Source of the DNA: Candidatus Aminicenantota bacterium
Lineage (GTDB): Bacteria; Acidobacteriota; UBA6911; RPQK01; JAJDTT01
Length of the DNA: 11,829 nt
Assembly: GCA_026706325.1 (NCBI GenBank)
Contig: JAPOYZ010000293.1
Location: forward strand, 1-11,829
Direction: 5' to 3'
The notes below the pieces were generated by a model. That model was not told the DNA's origin. It saw only the letters and a list, made by a program, of their open reading frames with translations, and searched no databases. Each line of letters begins with the position of its first letter. Within the stretch, counting starts at the first letter, position 1. Below are positions 1 to 7,137 of this stretch, in pieces. The translations under genes were made by a program, and so were the position numbers.

Positions 1-1031
1 CCGTGGGCGTCGGTGTTGGCGACGCCCGTCATGAAGATGCCCCGGTTCAGGAGGCTGTACCAGTCCTTGAGCTTCTGATCCACCAGGGCCGTGCGGCCGT
101 AGTGGTTCTTCTCTTTGTCCCTGTCGGTCTTGGCGTTGAAGACTTCCACTTGATCGAACGCGGTCTCGAAGTAGGGGTACTCGATTTCGGAGGTCTCGGG
201 GTTCAACCGGGCGTCGAAGTACCGGCTCCTCGGTTTGAACGGATTCCCGCGTGGATGGTTGATCTGGACGATTTCATCTCCCGGGTCCGTCAGCACGAGA
301 CGCAGAAACTCCCCCGGTGTGCGGATGGCATGCCGGAAGGTCCTATCGGACCAAATGTTTACCGACAAGGGAAAGCTGTTGAAGTGGCCGAAGACCGTGT
401 CGATCTCGGCCCCCACGACCGAGCTGATGAACGGCTCCAGGTTCAGCTCCCGAATATGAGGAGCGTAGTCCTTGAGAATGTTGTGGTCGGTGGCGGTCAG
501 CAGATCCAGCCCCTCGGCCGCGGACACGATCGCTCCATCCCGCATGGCGAACGTCAGGTGCATGTGAAAGTCCGAGGAGATGAATCCCGAAGTGTCCACG
601 ACCCGGGACAGCGTGAAGTTATGGTGGGTTCTCTGTCCCTCGGAGATGGAGACCTGCTGGTGGTCCAGGGTGTATTCGGTTCCCCGGGTCACATACACGT
701 CGTACTCGCCCGCCGGAAGGGTCTTGAGTTCACGGCCGGTGGCGGTGACCAGGAAGTTCTGGAACCGGCCCACGACGGGCGCTTCGGGGCGCCCGTCGGC
801 GTGGGCGAAGTAGAGGCGGGAGGGCAGGTGAACCCGGCTCCCCTCCTCCAGGACCTCGAAGGAGAACTGGCCGGTGGGCAGATTGGACTCCAGGACGAAC
901 CGCTCGTCCGGGTCGAATCCGGCAGCGATCGAAGCGTCGGTGTCCCCAGTATCCCGCAGCAGAACCCAGGAAATCGCAAGGACCGCGATCGCACCCACGC
1001 GGAGAAGAAAGGTAGTGGATAGTCGGTGCAT
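1..1031 (-). CDS. CehA/McbA-type PHP-domain metallohydrolase, exported or membrane-anchored (C-terminus beyond window)
   Basis: The reading frame is open from the ATG at 1031-1029 to the left edge, giving 343 complete codons; the C-terminus is missing. Residues about 7-25 form a hydrophobic segment (signal peptide or N-terminal anchor). Residues about 45-145 look like a beta-rich domain, with a carboxypeptidase-regulatory-like pattern near LPAGEYDVYVTRG (105-117). A PHP-type metal-binding domain follows: DFHMHL (154-159), TDHN (181-184), GAEI (207-210), GHFN (215-218), NHPRG (258-262) and NTDAHG at the edge. These His/Asp/Glu motifs match the CehA/McbA family of PHP-fold metal-dependent hydrolases, whose founding member acts on carbaryl; most relatives have unknown substrates. 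A Shine-Dalgarno GGAGGT (minus strand, 1043-1038) lies 6 nt before the ATG and fixes the start. It diverges from the TonB receptor gene. The family call is confident; substrate is unknown. Confidence 0.88.
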   Translation of the reverse strand, partial: MHRLSTTFLLRVGAIAVLAISWVLLRDTGDTDASIAAGFDPDERFVLESNLPTGQFSFEVLEEGSRVHLPSRLYFAHADGRPEAPVVGRFQNFLVTATGRELKTLPAGEYDVYVTRGTEYTLDHQQVSISEGQRTHHNFTLSRVVDTSGFISSDFHMHLTFAMRDGAIVSAAEGLDLLTATDHNILKDYAPHIRELNLEPFISSVVGAEIDTVFGHFNSFPLSVNIWSDRTFRHAIRTPGEFLRLVLTDPGDEIVQINHPRGNPFKPRSRYFDARLNPETSEIEYPYFETAFDQVEVFNAKTDRDKEKNHYGRTALVDQKLKDWYSLLNRGIFMTGVANTDAH

Positions 1032-1065
1032 CCCGTTACCTCCGCAAGGAATTATTTTGCTTACG

Positions 1066-1094
1066 AGTCTACGCCCCGATTCCGCCGGGGTCAA
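1066..1094 (-). promoter_or_regulatory. Predicted sigma70-like promoter of the PHP metallohydrolase gene
   Basis: Read on the minus strand, TTGACC (1094-1089) matches the -35 consensus at 5 of 6 positions. A 17-nt spacer separates it from TAGACT (1071-1066), which matches the -10 consensus at 4 of 6. Transcription would begin near 1059, leaving a leader of about 30 nt that contains the GGAGGT ribosome-binding site. Spacing and location are right; there is no experimental support, and acidobacterial promoters are poorly characterised. Confidence 0.5.
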
Positions 1095-1185
1095 CGAAAC
1101 GAAAGACGTTACAAGAAGATCGTTCGGCAACAAACCCGTCGACTAATTGCCCAATAAATTCGGGAAATTCCAGGAAATCGGGCGC

Positions 1186-1214
1186 TTGTGCGTTGATGAA
1201 TCACCGTTCATAAT
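1186..1214 (+). promoter_or_regulatory. Candidate promoter of the TonB-dependent receptor gene
   Basis: TTGTGC (1186-1191, 3 of 6 to the -35 consensus) is followed after 17 nt by CATAAT (1209-1214, 5 of 6 to the -10 consensus). Transcription starting near 1221 would give a leader of about 100 nt before the ATG at 1324. The -35 is weak, which would suit an activated promoter; an imperfect repeat lies directly upstream (1162-1182). Low-moderate confidence. Confidence 0.33.
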
Positions 1215-1306
1215 AGACCTCAAATCCGGGGAGCGAGATCCCGCCCCGACCCACTTCAAACCCATCTCGATCCCTGGGAACCAGCCCGGATTAGTTGGCG
1301 TCCGCC

Positions 1307-1317
1307 AAGAGGAGGAA
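1307..1317 (+). promoter_or_regulatory. Ribosome-binding site that fixes the TonB receptor start
   Basis: AAGAGGAGGAA contains a strong AGGAGG core (1310-1315) 8 nt before the ATG at 1324. The reading frame stays open 59 codons further upstream, but only the ATG at 1324 has this site, and only from there does a signal peptide begin near the N-terminus. Confidence 0.75.
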
Positions 1318-1323
1318 GAAAAA

Positions 1324-4300
1324 ATGAACAATCAATCAACGAGCCGTGGGGGTCCGGCAATGGCCGTCCTGGCGCTGGCCGCAGTGTTGGCGCCCGCACC
1401 GGCCTACGGACAGGCCACCACCTACGCCCGGCTGCTGGGGACGGTTACGGACCAGACCGGCGCCGTGGTGCCCGGAGTCGAAGTCGAGGCCACGGCCACG
1501 GCCACGAATGTGCCGCGTCTGGCGGTGACCGACGACCGGGGAAACTACCTGATCGACAAGTTGATTCCGGGCCGGTACGACCTGAAGGCGGAGTTGCCCG
1601 GCTTCAAGACCCAGATTTCCCTGGATGTGCGCCTGGAGGTGACCCAGGTGGCCCGGGTCGACTTCACGCTGACGCCCGGTGAGATTGCCGAGCAGGTGAC
1701 CGTCACCGGTCAGACCACCATCATCGACACGGACACGGCCGAGGTGGGAGCGGTGATCGAGGAGAGGAAGATCCTGGATCTGCCCATTCGAGGACGGGAC
1801 CTGGTGAAGCTGGCCTACCTGACCACGGGCGGCGTCCAGGAGCGGTCCGAGATCGGCTACGCTCAGCAGATGTATGCCTACGGTGGCGGCTATCCCTCCT
1901 TCAACGGGCTCTACGCCCACTCCAACCAGATCACGTTGGACGGGGCCAACAACCAGGGCTACGTCACCCAGAGGCCCGTGGTCCAGCCCACACCGGAAAC
2001 GGTGCAGGAGTTCAAGATCATCACCAACAACTACTCGGCCGAGCACGGCCGGGTCGGCGGGGCGGTGATCAGCATGCTTTCCAAGAGCGGGACCAACGAG
2101 TTCCACGGCCACACCTGGTACTACTTCCGGGATGAGCGCATGGATGCCGCCAATTTCTTCACCAACCGGACCGGGTCCGACAAGCTGCCGGTGAACTACC
2201 AGATCTTCGGCGGATCCATGGGCGGCCCCATCTTCAAGGACCAGACCTTTTTCCACGCCCACTACGAGCGGTTCATCGACGACGTCGAGGTCGTCGGCTT
2301 CCTGACGGTCCCCTCGGCGGCCATGGTCGGGGGAGACTTCTCGGGCGCCGGAGCCAGCGGACAGATCCCGCAGCTCTACAATCCCTTCGACGTGGTGGAT
2401 GGGATGCGGCAACCCTTCCCCAACAACCGGATTCCCCAGAGCATGATGAATCCCGTCTACCGGAAGGCGATTGAACTGATTCCTCCACCGGCCCCCAACG
2501 TGGCCGGCGCCACCGACCAGAACTATAGCTACCCCAACACTCGCAACAGCCGGGTCAACAAGTACTCCATCCGGGGCGATCACCACTTCGCGGACGACGA
2601 CACGGTCTTTGCCCGCTTCAGTTGGCAGAACTCTCCGGAGACGGTGCACACGGGGAGGTACGGCACCCCGGGGGCCGAACTCCATGGGGTCAGCCGGCAA
2701 TTTCAAGTCCGGGCGCACGGCAGCCACACTTTCGTGAGCTGGGTCGATCCCATCGGGTCGAACCTGGTGACGGAGCTCAGCGCCTCGATTTGGAGTTTCT
2801 CCTGGCTGATCTCGGTGCCGCTGGATGACCGGAACTGGGCCGAGGACCTGGGATACGACGACGGACACCTGCACGTGTCCTACTACCCGGATGGCAGTCG
2901 AGGCCCGGGTGGAGTGCCGCGCATCGAGCCCTCCAACTACACCGGCTGGCGGGGAACGACGGTGTCGCCCCGAACGGACTGGGGATGGTCGGCGAAGTAC
3001 GCCGCCTCGTGGCGGAAAGGGAACCACTACCTGAAATTCGGCATCGAGCACAGTCGGAACCTGGACGTTGAGGGCAACCGCGTAATCGCCTACAGCGGCG
3101 GCAGAGACCAGTTCGACGGGTACGCCACCGGCCAGATCAGACGGAACGATGCGGGAGCCGTCACCGGCGCCACCTTCGGAGAACCCTGGGCCGACTTCGT
3201 GCTGGGCCTGCCCTCGTCGGTGACCGGCAACAATCAAGGCAACTCCTTCTATTACACCCACTTCGACATGAGCCACTACAACTGGTTCATCAACGACGAC
3301 TGGAAGCTGGGACCGGACCTGACCCTGAACCTGGGCGTCAGGTGGGAGCAACCGCGGCCGCCCTACTACGGAGGCACCCCCGACGGCGGCTATCCCACCG
3401 ACTATTACTACTGCGCTTTCGACTACTCGCAGGCCAACGGCCGCATCGATCCGGTACGGATGATGCCGAAGGGTTTCGACATCAACCGCTTCCAAGGCCC
3501 GACCGGCCTGGCCATGCCCTTCGGGAATCTGGGCACGCGGGGTTGCTTCAAGGCCAAGTGGCGCTACTTCGCGCCGCGCTTCGGATTGGCCTGGAGGATG
3601 TTCGGAACCAACCGGACGGTCCTGCGCCTGGGGGCGGGGCTGACCTACGACCAGGAGATCGGGGTGCTCAGAGGCAGGACGCTGCTTCCCGCCACCGGCA
3701 CGATCAGCAGCATCCTGCCGAGGGGGACGGAGAAACCGACCCTGTTCCTGGGAAGGCGGCTGGAGCTGCCGACACAGACCGCGGTGGGGGAGTACCGGAC
3801 CTGCTACCTGTCGGAGTTGGACTGGGAAGAAGGGCAGGTGTACTCCTACAACCTGTCGATCCAGCACGAGCTCTTCCAGGGCACCAAGCTGGAAGTGGCC
3901 TACGTGGGGAACCAGGCGCGGCACATCCGGAATTCTCTTCCCCACAACGTGGCCCAACCGGAAGGCTATACGCAGACGCTGGTGGGCGGCGGAACACTGA
4001 ACGCCAGCTCCGCCACGATCACGGCCGGACCGCGCGCCTGGATTCCCGACGACACGGCGCCCCGTTCCTGGAGCGGACAGCGGGCTCGCCGTCCCTACCC
4101 CCAACTGAGGCCCAACATCCTGATGCGACCTGATGGGAACATGCACTACGACTCCCTGCAGGCCAAGCTGGAACGGCGCTTCCAGGACGGGCTGGCCTTG
4201 TCGATGGGCTACACCTGGGGCAAGGGCATGGCCCTCAACATCAACGGGGTCTGGCTCGACGGGCGCAATTCCCTGGAATTCGAGCGCCACCGCCTGAAGT

Positions 4301-4887
4301 CGCCCATGCGCTGGGATCGCACGCATACTTACTACAGTTCGGCCATCTGGCAGCTTCCGTTCTTCCGCAACGCGGACGGACTGAAGAAAACGCTTCTGGG
4401 TGGCTGGGAAGCGACGGGAATCGTCACCCTGACCACGGGTGCATTGTTCGAAGTCCGCGTGAACCGGGATCTGTGGAACCAGGGCCGGCGGTCCGGCCAG
4501 CGGCCGGACCGGATTCGCGACGGAAGCCTGGGTGGGGGCGCGACGGTGGAACGGTGGTTCGATGTCAGCGCCTTTGTATTGCCCAAATACGACCGCAGTC
4601 TGTGCGGAGGGGCCCAATACTGCCACCAGGCCGCCTCTCTGGCGATCGGCAATGCGTCGCCTTGGCCGTTGCGCTACGACGGCGTGCCCATTGTGGATTT
4701 CTCGCTGCACAAGGCGTTCGCCATCGGCGAGCAGAAGTCCCTGGATTTCCGGGTGGAATTCTTCAACGCAATGAACACTGCCATCTTCAACGCGCCGGAA
4801 GGCAGAATAGACCGCTCGAGCGCGGGCCGCGTGAGCAGTGCGGCGACGGCGCGCCAGATTCAGTTGGGCTTCCGCTTCTCGTTCTAA
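1324..4887 (+). CDS. Oar-like TonB-dependent receptor with N-terminal carboxypeptidase-regulatory-like domain
   Basis: Outer-membrane transporter of 1187 residues, normal size for the family, expected to import a bulky ligand using TonB-ExbBD energy. Residues 1-30 are a Sec signal peptide with hydrophobic core AVLALAAVLA and likely cleavage near AYGQA. Residues about 33-118 are a carboxypeptidase-regulatory-like Ig fold (LLGTVTDQTGAVVPGVEV, then YLIDKLIPGRYDLKAELPGF). A plug-like region begins with EQVTVTG (123-129), TAEVGAVI and ILDLPIRGRDL (150-160). The remainder is the large beta-barrel, ending with aromatic strand QLGFRFSF, typical of a BAM-recognised C-terminus. No SusD-like gene is adjacent, unlike Bacteroidota SusC systems. 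The barrel has several cysteines, including a CGGAQYC pair late in the barrel. The ligand cannot be read from sequence; the downstream exported enzymes suggest a glycan product, which is inference. Confidence 0.93.
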   Translation: MNNQSTSRGGPAMAVLALAAVLAPAPAYGQATTYARLLGTVTDQTGAVVPGVEVEATATATNVPRLAVTDDRGNYLIDKLIPGRYDLKAELPGFKTQISLDVRLEVTQVARVDFTLTPGEIAEQVTVTGQTTIIDTDTAEVGAVIEERKILDLPIRGRDLVKLAYLTTGGVQERSEIGYAQQMYAYGGGYPSFNGLYAHSNQITLDGANNQGYVTQRPVVQPTPETVQEFKIITNNYSAEHGRVGGAVISMLSKSGTNEFHGHTWYYFRDERMDAANFFTNRTGSDKLPVNYQIFGGSMGGPIFKDQTFFHAHYERFIDDVEVVGFLTVPSAAMVGGDFSGAGASGQIPQLYNPFDVVDGMRQPFPNNRIPQSMMNPVYRKAIELIPPPAPNVAGATDQNYSYPNTRNSRVNKYSIRGDHHFADDDTVFARFSWQNSPETVHTGRYGTPGAELHGVSRQFQVRAHGSHTFVSWVDPIGSNLVTELSASIWSFSWLISVPLDDRNWAEDLGYDDGHLHVSYYPDGSRGPGGVPRIEPSNYTGWRGTTVSPRTDWGWSAKYAASWRKGNHYLKFGIEHSRNLDVEGNRVIAYSGGRDQFDGYATGQIRRNDAGAVTGATFGEPWADFVLGLPSSVTGNNQGNSFYYTHFDMSHYNWFINDDWKLGPDLTLNLGVRWEQPRPPYYGGTPDGGYPTDYYYCAFDYSQANGRIDPVRMMPKGFDINRFQGPTGLAMPFGNLGTRGCFKAKWRYFAPRFGLAWRMFGTNRTVLRLGAGLTYDQEIGVLRGRTLLPATGTISSILPRGTEKPTLFLGRRLELPTQTAVGEYRTCYLSELDWEEGQVYSYNLSIQHELFQGTKLEVAYVGNQARHIRNSLPHNVAQPEGYTQTLVGGGTLNASSATITAGPRAWIPDDTAPRSWSGQRARRPYPQLRPNILMRPDGNMHYDSLQAKLERRFQDGLALSMGYTWGKGMALNINGVWLDGRNSLEFERHRLKSPMRWDRTHTYYSSAIWQLPFFRNADGLKKTLLGGWEATGIVTLTTGALFEVRVNRDLWNQGRRSGQRPDRIRDGSLGGGATVERWFDVSAFVLPKYDRSLCGGAQYCHQAASLAIGNASPWPLRYDGVPIVDFSLHKAFAIGEQKSLDFRVEFFNAMNTAIFNAPEGRIDRSSAGRVSSAATARQIQLGFRFSF

Positions 4888-4893
4888 GTAGGA

Positions 4894-4918
4894 GGGGGGA
4901 CATTCCTGTCCCCCTCTT
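4894..4918. repeat. Hairpin repeat, copy 1 (G-run/C-run palindrome)
   Basis: GGGGGACA (4895-4902), loop TTCC, then TGTCCCCC (4907-4914) form a perfect 8-bp stem, extended by GAG/CTC flanks with one bulged G. It begins 6 nt after the stop codon of the TonB receptor gene. The unit is repeated 33 bp downstream and again near 8766. It may act as an mRNA 3'-end structure, but no T-run follows immediately. Confidence 0.85.
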
Positions 4919-4922
4919 CAAC

Positions 4923-4952
4923 AGGAGGGGGGACTGTCTTGTCCCCCCTCTT
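4923..4952. repeat. Hairpin repeat, copy 2, in tandem with copy 1
   Basis: GAGGGGGGAC (4925-4934) and GTCCCCCCTC (4941-4950) make a perfect 10-bp stem around a 6-nt loop TGTCTT. The AGGAGG leading edge recurs 33 bp after that of copy 1. Both copies end in CTCTTCA. The copy is nearly identical over about 27 nt to the one at 8765-8790. Confidence 0.88.
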
Positions 4953-4956
4953 CATC

Positions 4957-4973
4957 GTCCCCACTCTTCAACA
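4957..4973. repeat. Degenerate third unit of the hairpin repeat (right half only)
   Basis: GTCCCCACTCTTCAACA resembles the right half of copy 1 (GTCCCCCTCTTCAACA, from 4908) with an A interrupting the C/T run. The left G-run arm is absent, so it cannot form the hairpin alone. It suggests partial loss or slippage in a short tandem array. Confidence 0.5.
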
Positions 4974-5047
4974 CCGGCCCAAAAGCGGCAATTCCTCCGT
5001 ATTGTTTGATCTCCTCTTGGCTGCCTGGTTCTGATCGCACCCTGCAC

Positions 5048-5356
5048 CCTCTATACTTGGAGGGAGACTGCTACCGGCTCCGGTACCGGGGAGGCGGCGT
5101 CTGGGACGGAATCCGGGCCGATCGGCGGCCGGAGCCGTGCACCTGCTACGCCGAGAGCGGCGACGGCATCCATTGGGGAAGTCCCGTCCTGGGGATCCAT
5201 GAAACCCGGGGATCCGGGGGTTCGAGCCGTCCAGAGACAACAACATCGTGATCCACGGAAGTACCGCCAAGCACGTGTGTGTCTTCGGGCACACCCGTCC
5301 GGCTGCGGTTCGCCGTGAAAGACGCGGACCTGTATTCCATTCGGTTCCGGACCTGA
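5048..5356 (+). pseudogene. Decayed remnant of a GH32/GH43-like beta-propeller gene (internally deleted, frameshifted)
   Basis: In the frame of 5051-5251 the translation includes GDCYRLRYRGG and TCYAESGDGIHW. These match YRYRMWYRAR and TAYAESLDGMHW in the intact propeller gene beginning at 10540, the second at 9 of 12 residues. A stop interrupts this frame at 5249-5251, but the shifted frame from 5218 continues the homology: SRDNNIVIHG against SRENNLVWPA. From about 5294 to the TGA at 5354-5356 the first frame resumes with VRLRFAVKDADLYSIRF, which matches the C-terminus of the 7138-8760 protein (IRLQFLLREAHLYSFWF). An N-terminal third is thus joined almost directly to the C-terminal end, implying loss of several hundred codons plus at least one frameshift. 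No start codon with a good ribosome-binding site is seen. The order of homologous blocks makes chance similarity unlikely. Confidence 0.8.
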
Positions 5357-5381
5357 TGCCGGCACGGGCTGGGAGGGAAAG

Positions 5382-7127
5382 ATGAGACTGCATCGCTGGT
5401 TGACGCTCTTTTTGGGTGTCATGTTCGCGACCGTCGCCTGCTCCCCCGAGGGTGGAGGCGAAGACGGCGGCGCCGGAAAAACCGTCTTTCCCAAGGACCG
5501 GAAGCGGCGAATTCTCTACTACGACGCCGCCTCGCAGGAAACCTGGGGTTACATCGACCAGGGGCGGAAGATCCCCTACATGAAGCTGATCGCCGACATC
5601 ACCGACCACCAGTCCTTTCTCGACGTCCGCACCAACATGACCTTCGGCACCCAGGTGGACACCTACGTCTTCCACGTCGGCAACGGCGCGGACCCTCCCT
5701 ACAACATCTCGACGGAGATGCTCTGGCCCTGTTTCAGTTCCTACGAGGAGGTGCGGGACCTGGTCATCGAAGCCTGCCACGCCCGCGGAATGGAGGTGTG
5801 GGCCTCCCTGAGGATGAACGATCTGCACGCGTCCTGGCGGTCCGTCTCCCTGCATGATCTGGACGATCCCTTCAAGATCGAGCATCCGGAGTTCCTGCTG
5901 GCCCCCGAGAGCAGTCGGCACTTGCCCTCCGAACTGACCGAACACATGCTGTGGTCCGGGTTCAACTTCGTCCATCCGGAGGTCCGGCAGCACCGGCTGG
6001 ACTTCATCGAGCGGACCGCCGCAGCCCATGATTTCGACGGCTACGAGCTGGACTTCAACCGCATGGGCATCAGTTTCCCGCTGGGACAGGAGCGGCAAAA
6101 CGCGCACCTGTTGACCGAAATGATGCGCGAGGCGCGGCAGCGGCTGGATGCCGTGGGCGAGCGGCGGGGACGTCCCTACACCCTGGCCGTCCATGTCGTG
6201 GACTCCCTGGAACGGTCGCTGGAGCTGGGCATGGAGGTCGAGGCGTGGGTGCGGGAGGGGCTGGTGGACGTGCTGCTCGTGGGCATGGGACACCTCCCCA
6301 GCCGGCTCCGCCTGGACCAGTTCGTGAGCCTGGGTCGGGCCCACGGGGTTCCCGTCTACGCCACCCTCAACGGCAACTCCTATCGGGCCGGGGCCTGGGA
6401 GGGGCTCTACGGGCGGCCCGTGTTTCGGGAAGGCATGCGGGCCAGCGCCGCCTATTACCACCAGGAGGGTGCGGACGGCCTCTACCTGTTCAACTACGCC
6501 AACGAGCCGACCCAGGAATTGACTCGGGAGGAGTTCATCTCGGCGCTCAGCGAACTGGGCGAAGCGGAGACTTTGGCGGGCAAGAACAAAGTCTACGGCA
6601 TTCATTCCACGGCCCACACCGGAGGACCCATCATCCAGGGGTCCGAGTCGGCTCTCCTGCCGGTGGTCCTGGATCGGGTGGAAACCAAGCTGCCGCTGCT
6701 GATGGGGCCGGACGCTGAAGATGAGAGCGCCCGTTTCCGCATCAGTCTTTGGACGGCCGACAGTCGGGAGGACACCCGCATCTGGGTCCGGCTGAACCAC
6801 ACCTTGCTTGCCGCGCCGACCCGGGAGGAGCCCTGGTATCACCTGGAAGTTCCCGCCGGGATCATGCGCAGCGGCAACAACGAGTTGGGAATCATTTCGG
6901 ACGTTCCGGCCGGAGGGCCGTTCCCCGGGATCGTGGCTCCACCCGGCGTCCAGCGAAAGGACTGGCTGGGGTGGAAACGGAATGAGGGGACCCTGGTGGA
7001 CGAGTTTGCGGAGGGTCGATTGGTTCGGGACCCGGATACTGAAGGTAGAGGCGAACCTGAAGAAAGGCGTCCGGTGATCGTGCACCAGATCTTCGTGACC
7101 GTCGAGTACCCGGGCCAGGACCGGTAA
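5382..7127 (+). CDS. Lipoprotein with TIM-barrel glycosidase-like domain (GH10-like/GHL10-type, function unproven)
   Basis: Predicted 581-residue lipoprotein. The N-terminus has a hydrophobic stretch and lipobox TVAC with Cys20, then a Gly/Glu/Asp-rich linker (21-32). Residues about 42-390 read as a (beta/alpha)8 barrel: RRILYYDA opens the first strand, GMEVWASLRMND (136-147) lies on an early strand, DGYELDF (219-225) resembles the acidic strand end seen in GHL10-type and related glycosidases, then LAVHVVD (268-274), VYATLNGNSY (325-334) and GADGLYLFNY (363-372). Residues about 400-575 look like a beta-sandwich with an N-terminal connection and no catalytic motif I recognise. GGGAGG (5371-5375) precedes the ATG closely. 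The stop overlaps the ribosome-binding site of the next gene, indicating an operon. Residues E222 and D224 are candidate catalytic acids (inference). Substrate unknown; a carbohydrate-binding or non-hydrolytic role is possible. Confidence 0.8.
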   Translation: MRLHRWLTLFLGVMFATVACSPEGGGEDGGAGKTVFPKDRKRRILYYDAASQETWGYIDQGRKIPYMKLIADITDHQSFLDVRTNMTFGTQVDTYVFHVGNGADPPYNISTEMLWPCFSSYEEVRDLVIEACHARGMEVWASLRMNDLHASWRSVSLHDLDDPFKIEHPEFLLAPESSRHLPSELTEHMLWSGFNFVHPEVRQHRLDFIERTAAAHDFDGYELDFNRMGISFPLGQERQNAHLLTEMMREARQRLDAVGERRGRPYTLAVHVVDSLERSLELGMEVEAWVREGLVDVLLVGMGHLPSRLRLDQFVSLGRAHGVPVYATLNGNSYRAGAWEGLYGRPVFREGMRASAAYYHQEGADGLYLFNYANEPTQELTREEFISALSELGEAETLAGKNKVYGIHSTAHTGGPIIQGSESALLPVVLDRVETKLPLLMGPDAEDESARFRISLWTADSREDTRIWVRLNHTLLAAPTREEPWYHLEVPAGIMRSGNNELGIISDVPAGGPFPGIVAPPGVQRKDWLGWKRNEGTLVDEFAEGRLVRDPDTEGRGEPEERRPVIVHQIFVTVEYPGQDR

Positions 7128-7137
7128 GGAGGAGACG

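Larger units (their letters stand above)
1032..1323. other. Divergent intergenic region between the PHP hydrolase and TonB receptor genes
   Basis: This 292-bp gap contains the two candidate promoters and the two ribosome-binding sites, plus an imperfect repeat at 1162-1182 (two GGAAAT units 10 bp apart). No small gene with its own ribosome-binding site, RNA gene or terminator is seen in it. Confidence 0.6.

Noticed and set aside
3..1022. Plus-strand open frame across the left end
   Set aside because: It is the shadow of the minus-strand PHP hydrolase, whose metal-binding motifs, signal segment, Shine-Dalgarno and promoter support the minus strand.
1147..1323. Upstream extension of the TonB receptor reading frame
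   Set aside because: The extra 59 codons lack a ribosome-binding site, span the candidate promoter and would bury the signal peptide.
1336..4710. Very long open frame antisense to the TonB receptor gene
   Set aside because: GC-rich coding DNA often leaves the opposite strand open. The translation is low-complexity, rich in Val, Gly, His and Arg, with no domain, signal peptide or ribosome-binding site, while the sense strand encodes a clear receptor.
4894..4918. Classical Rho-independent terminator after the receptor gene
   Set aside because: The stem is strong but no U-tract follows, and the same element occurs within an apparent operon; it is better described as a repeat with possible 3'-end function.
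4890..4973. Short CRISPR array
   Set aside because: Units are contiguous hairpins about 33 bp apart with no unique spacers, and another copy lies alone 3.8 kb away.
4968..7085. Long open frame antisense to the TIM-barrel lipoprotein gene
   Set aside because: Same composition artefact; the sense frame has a lipobox, fold motifs, ribosome-binding site and operon spacing.
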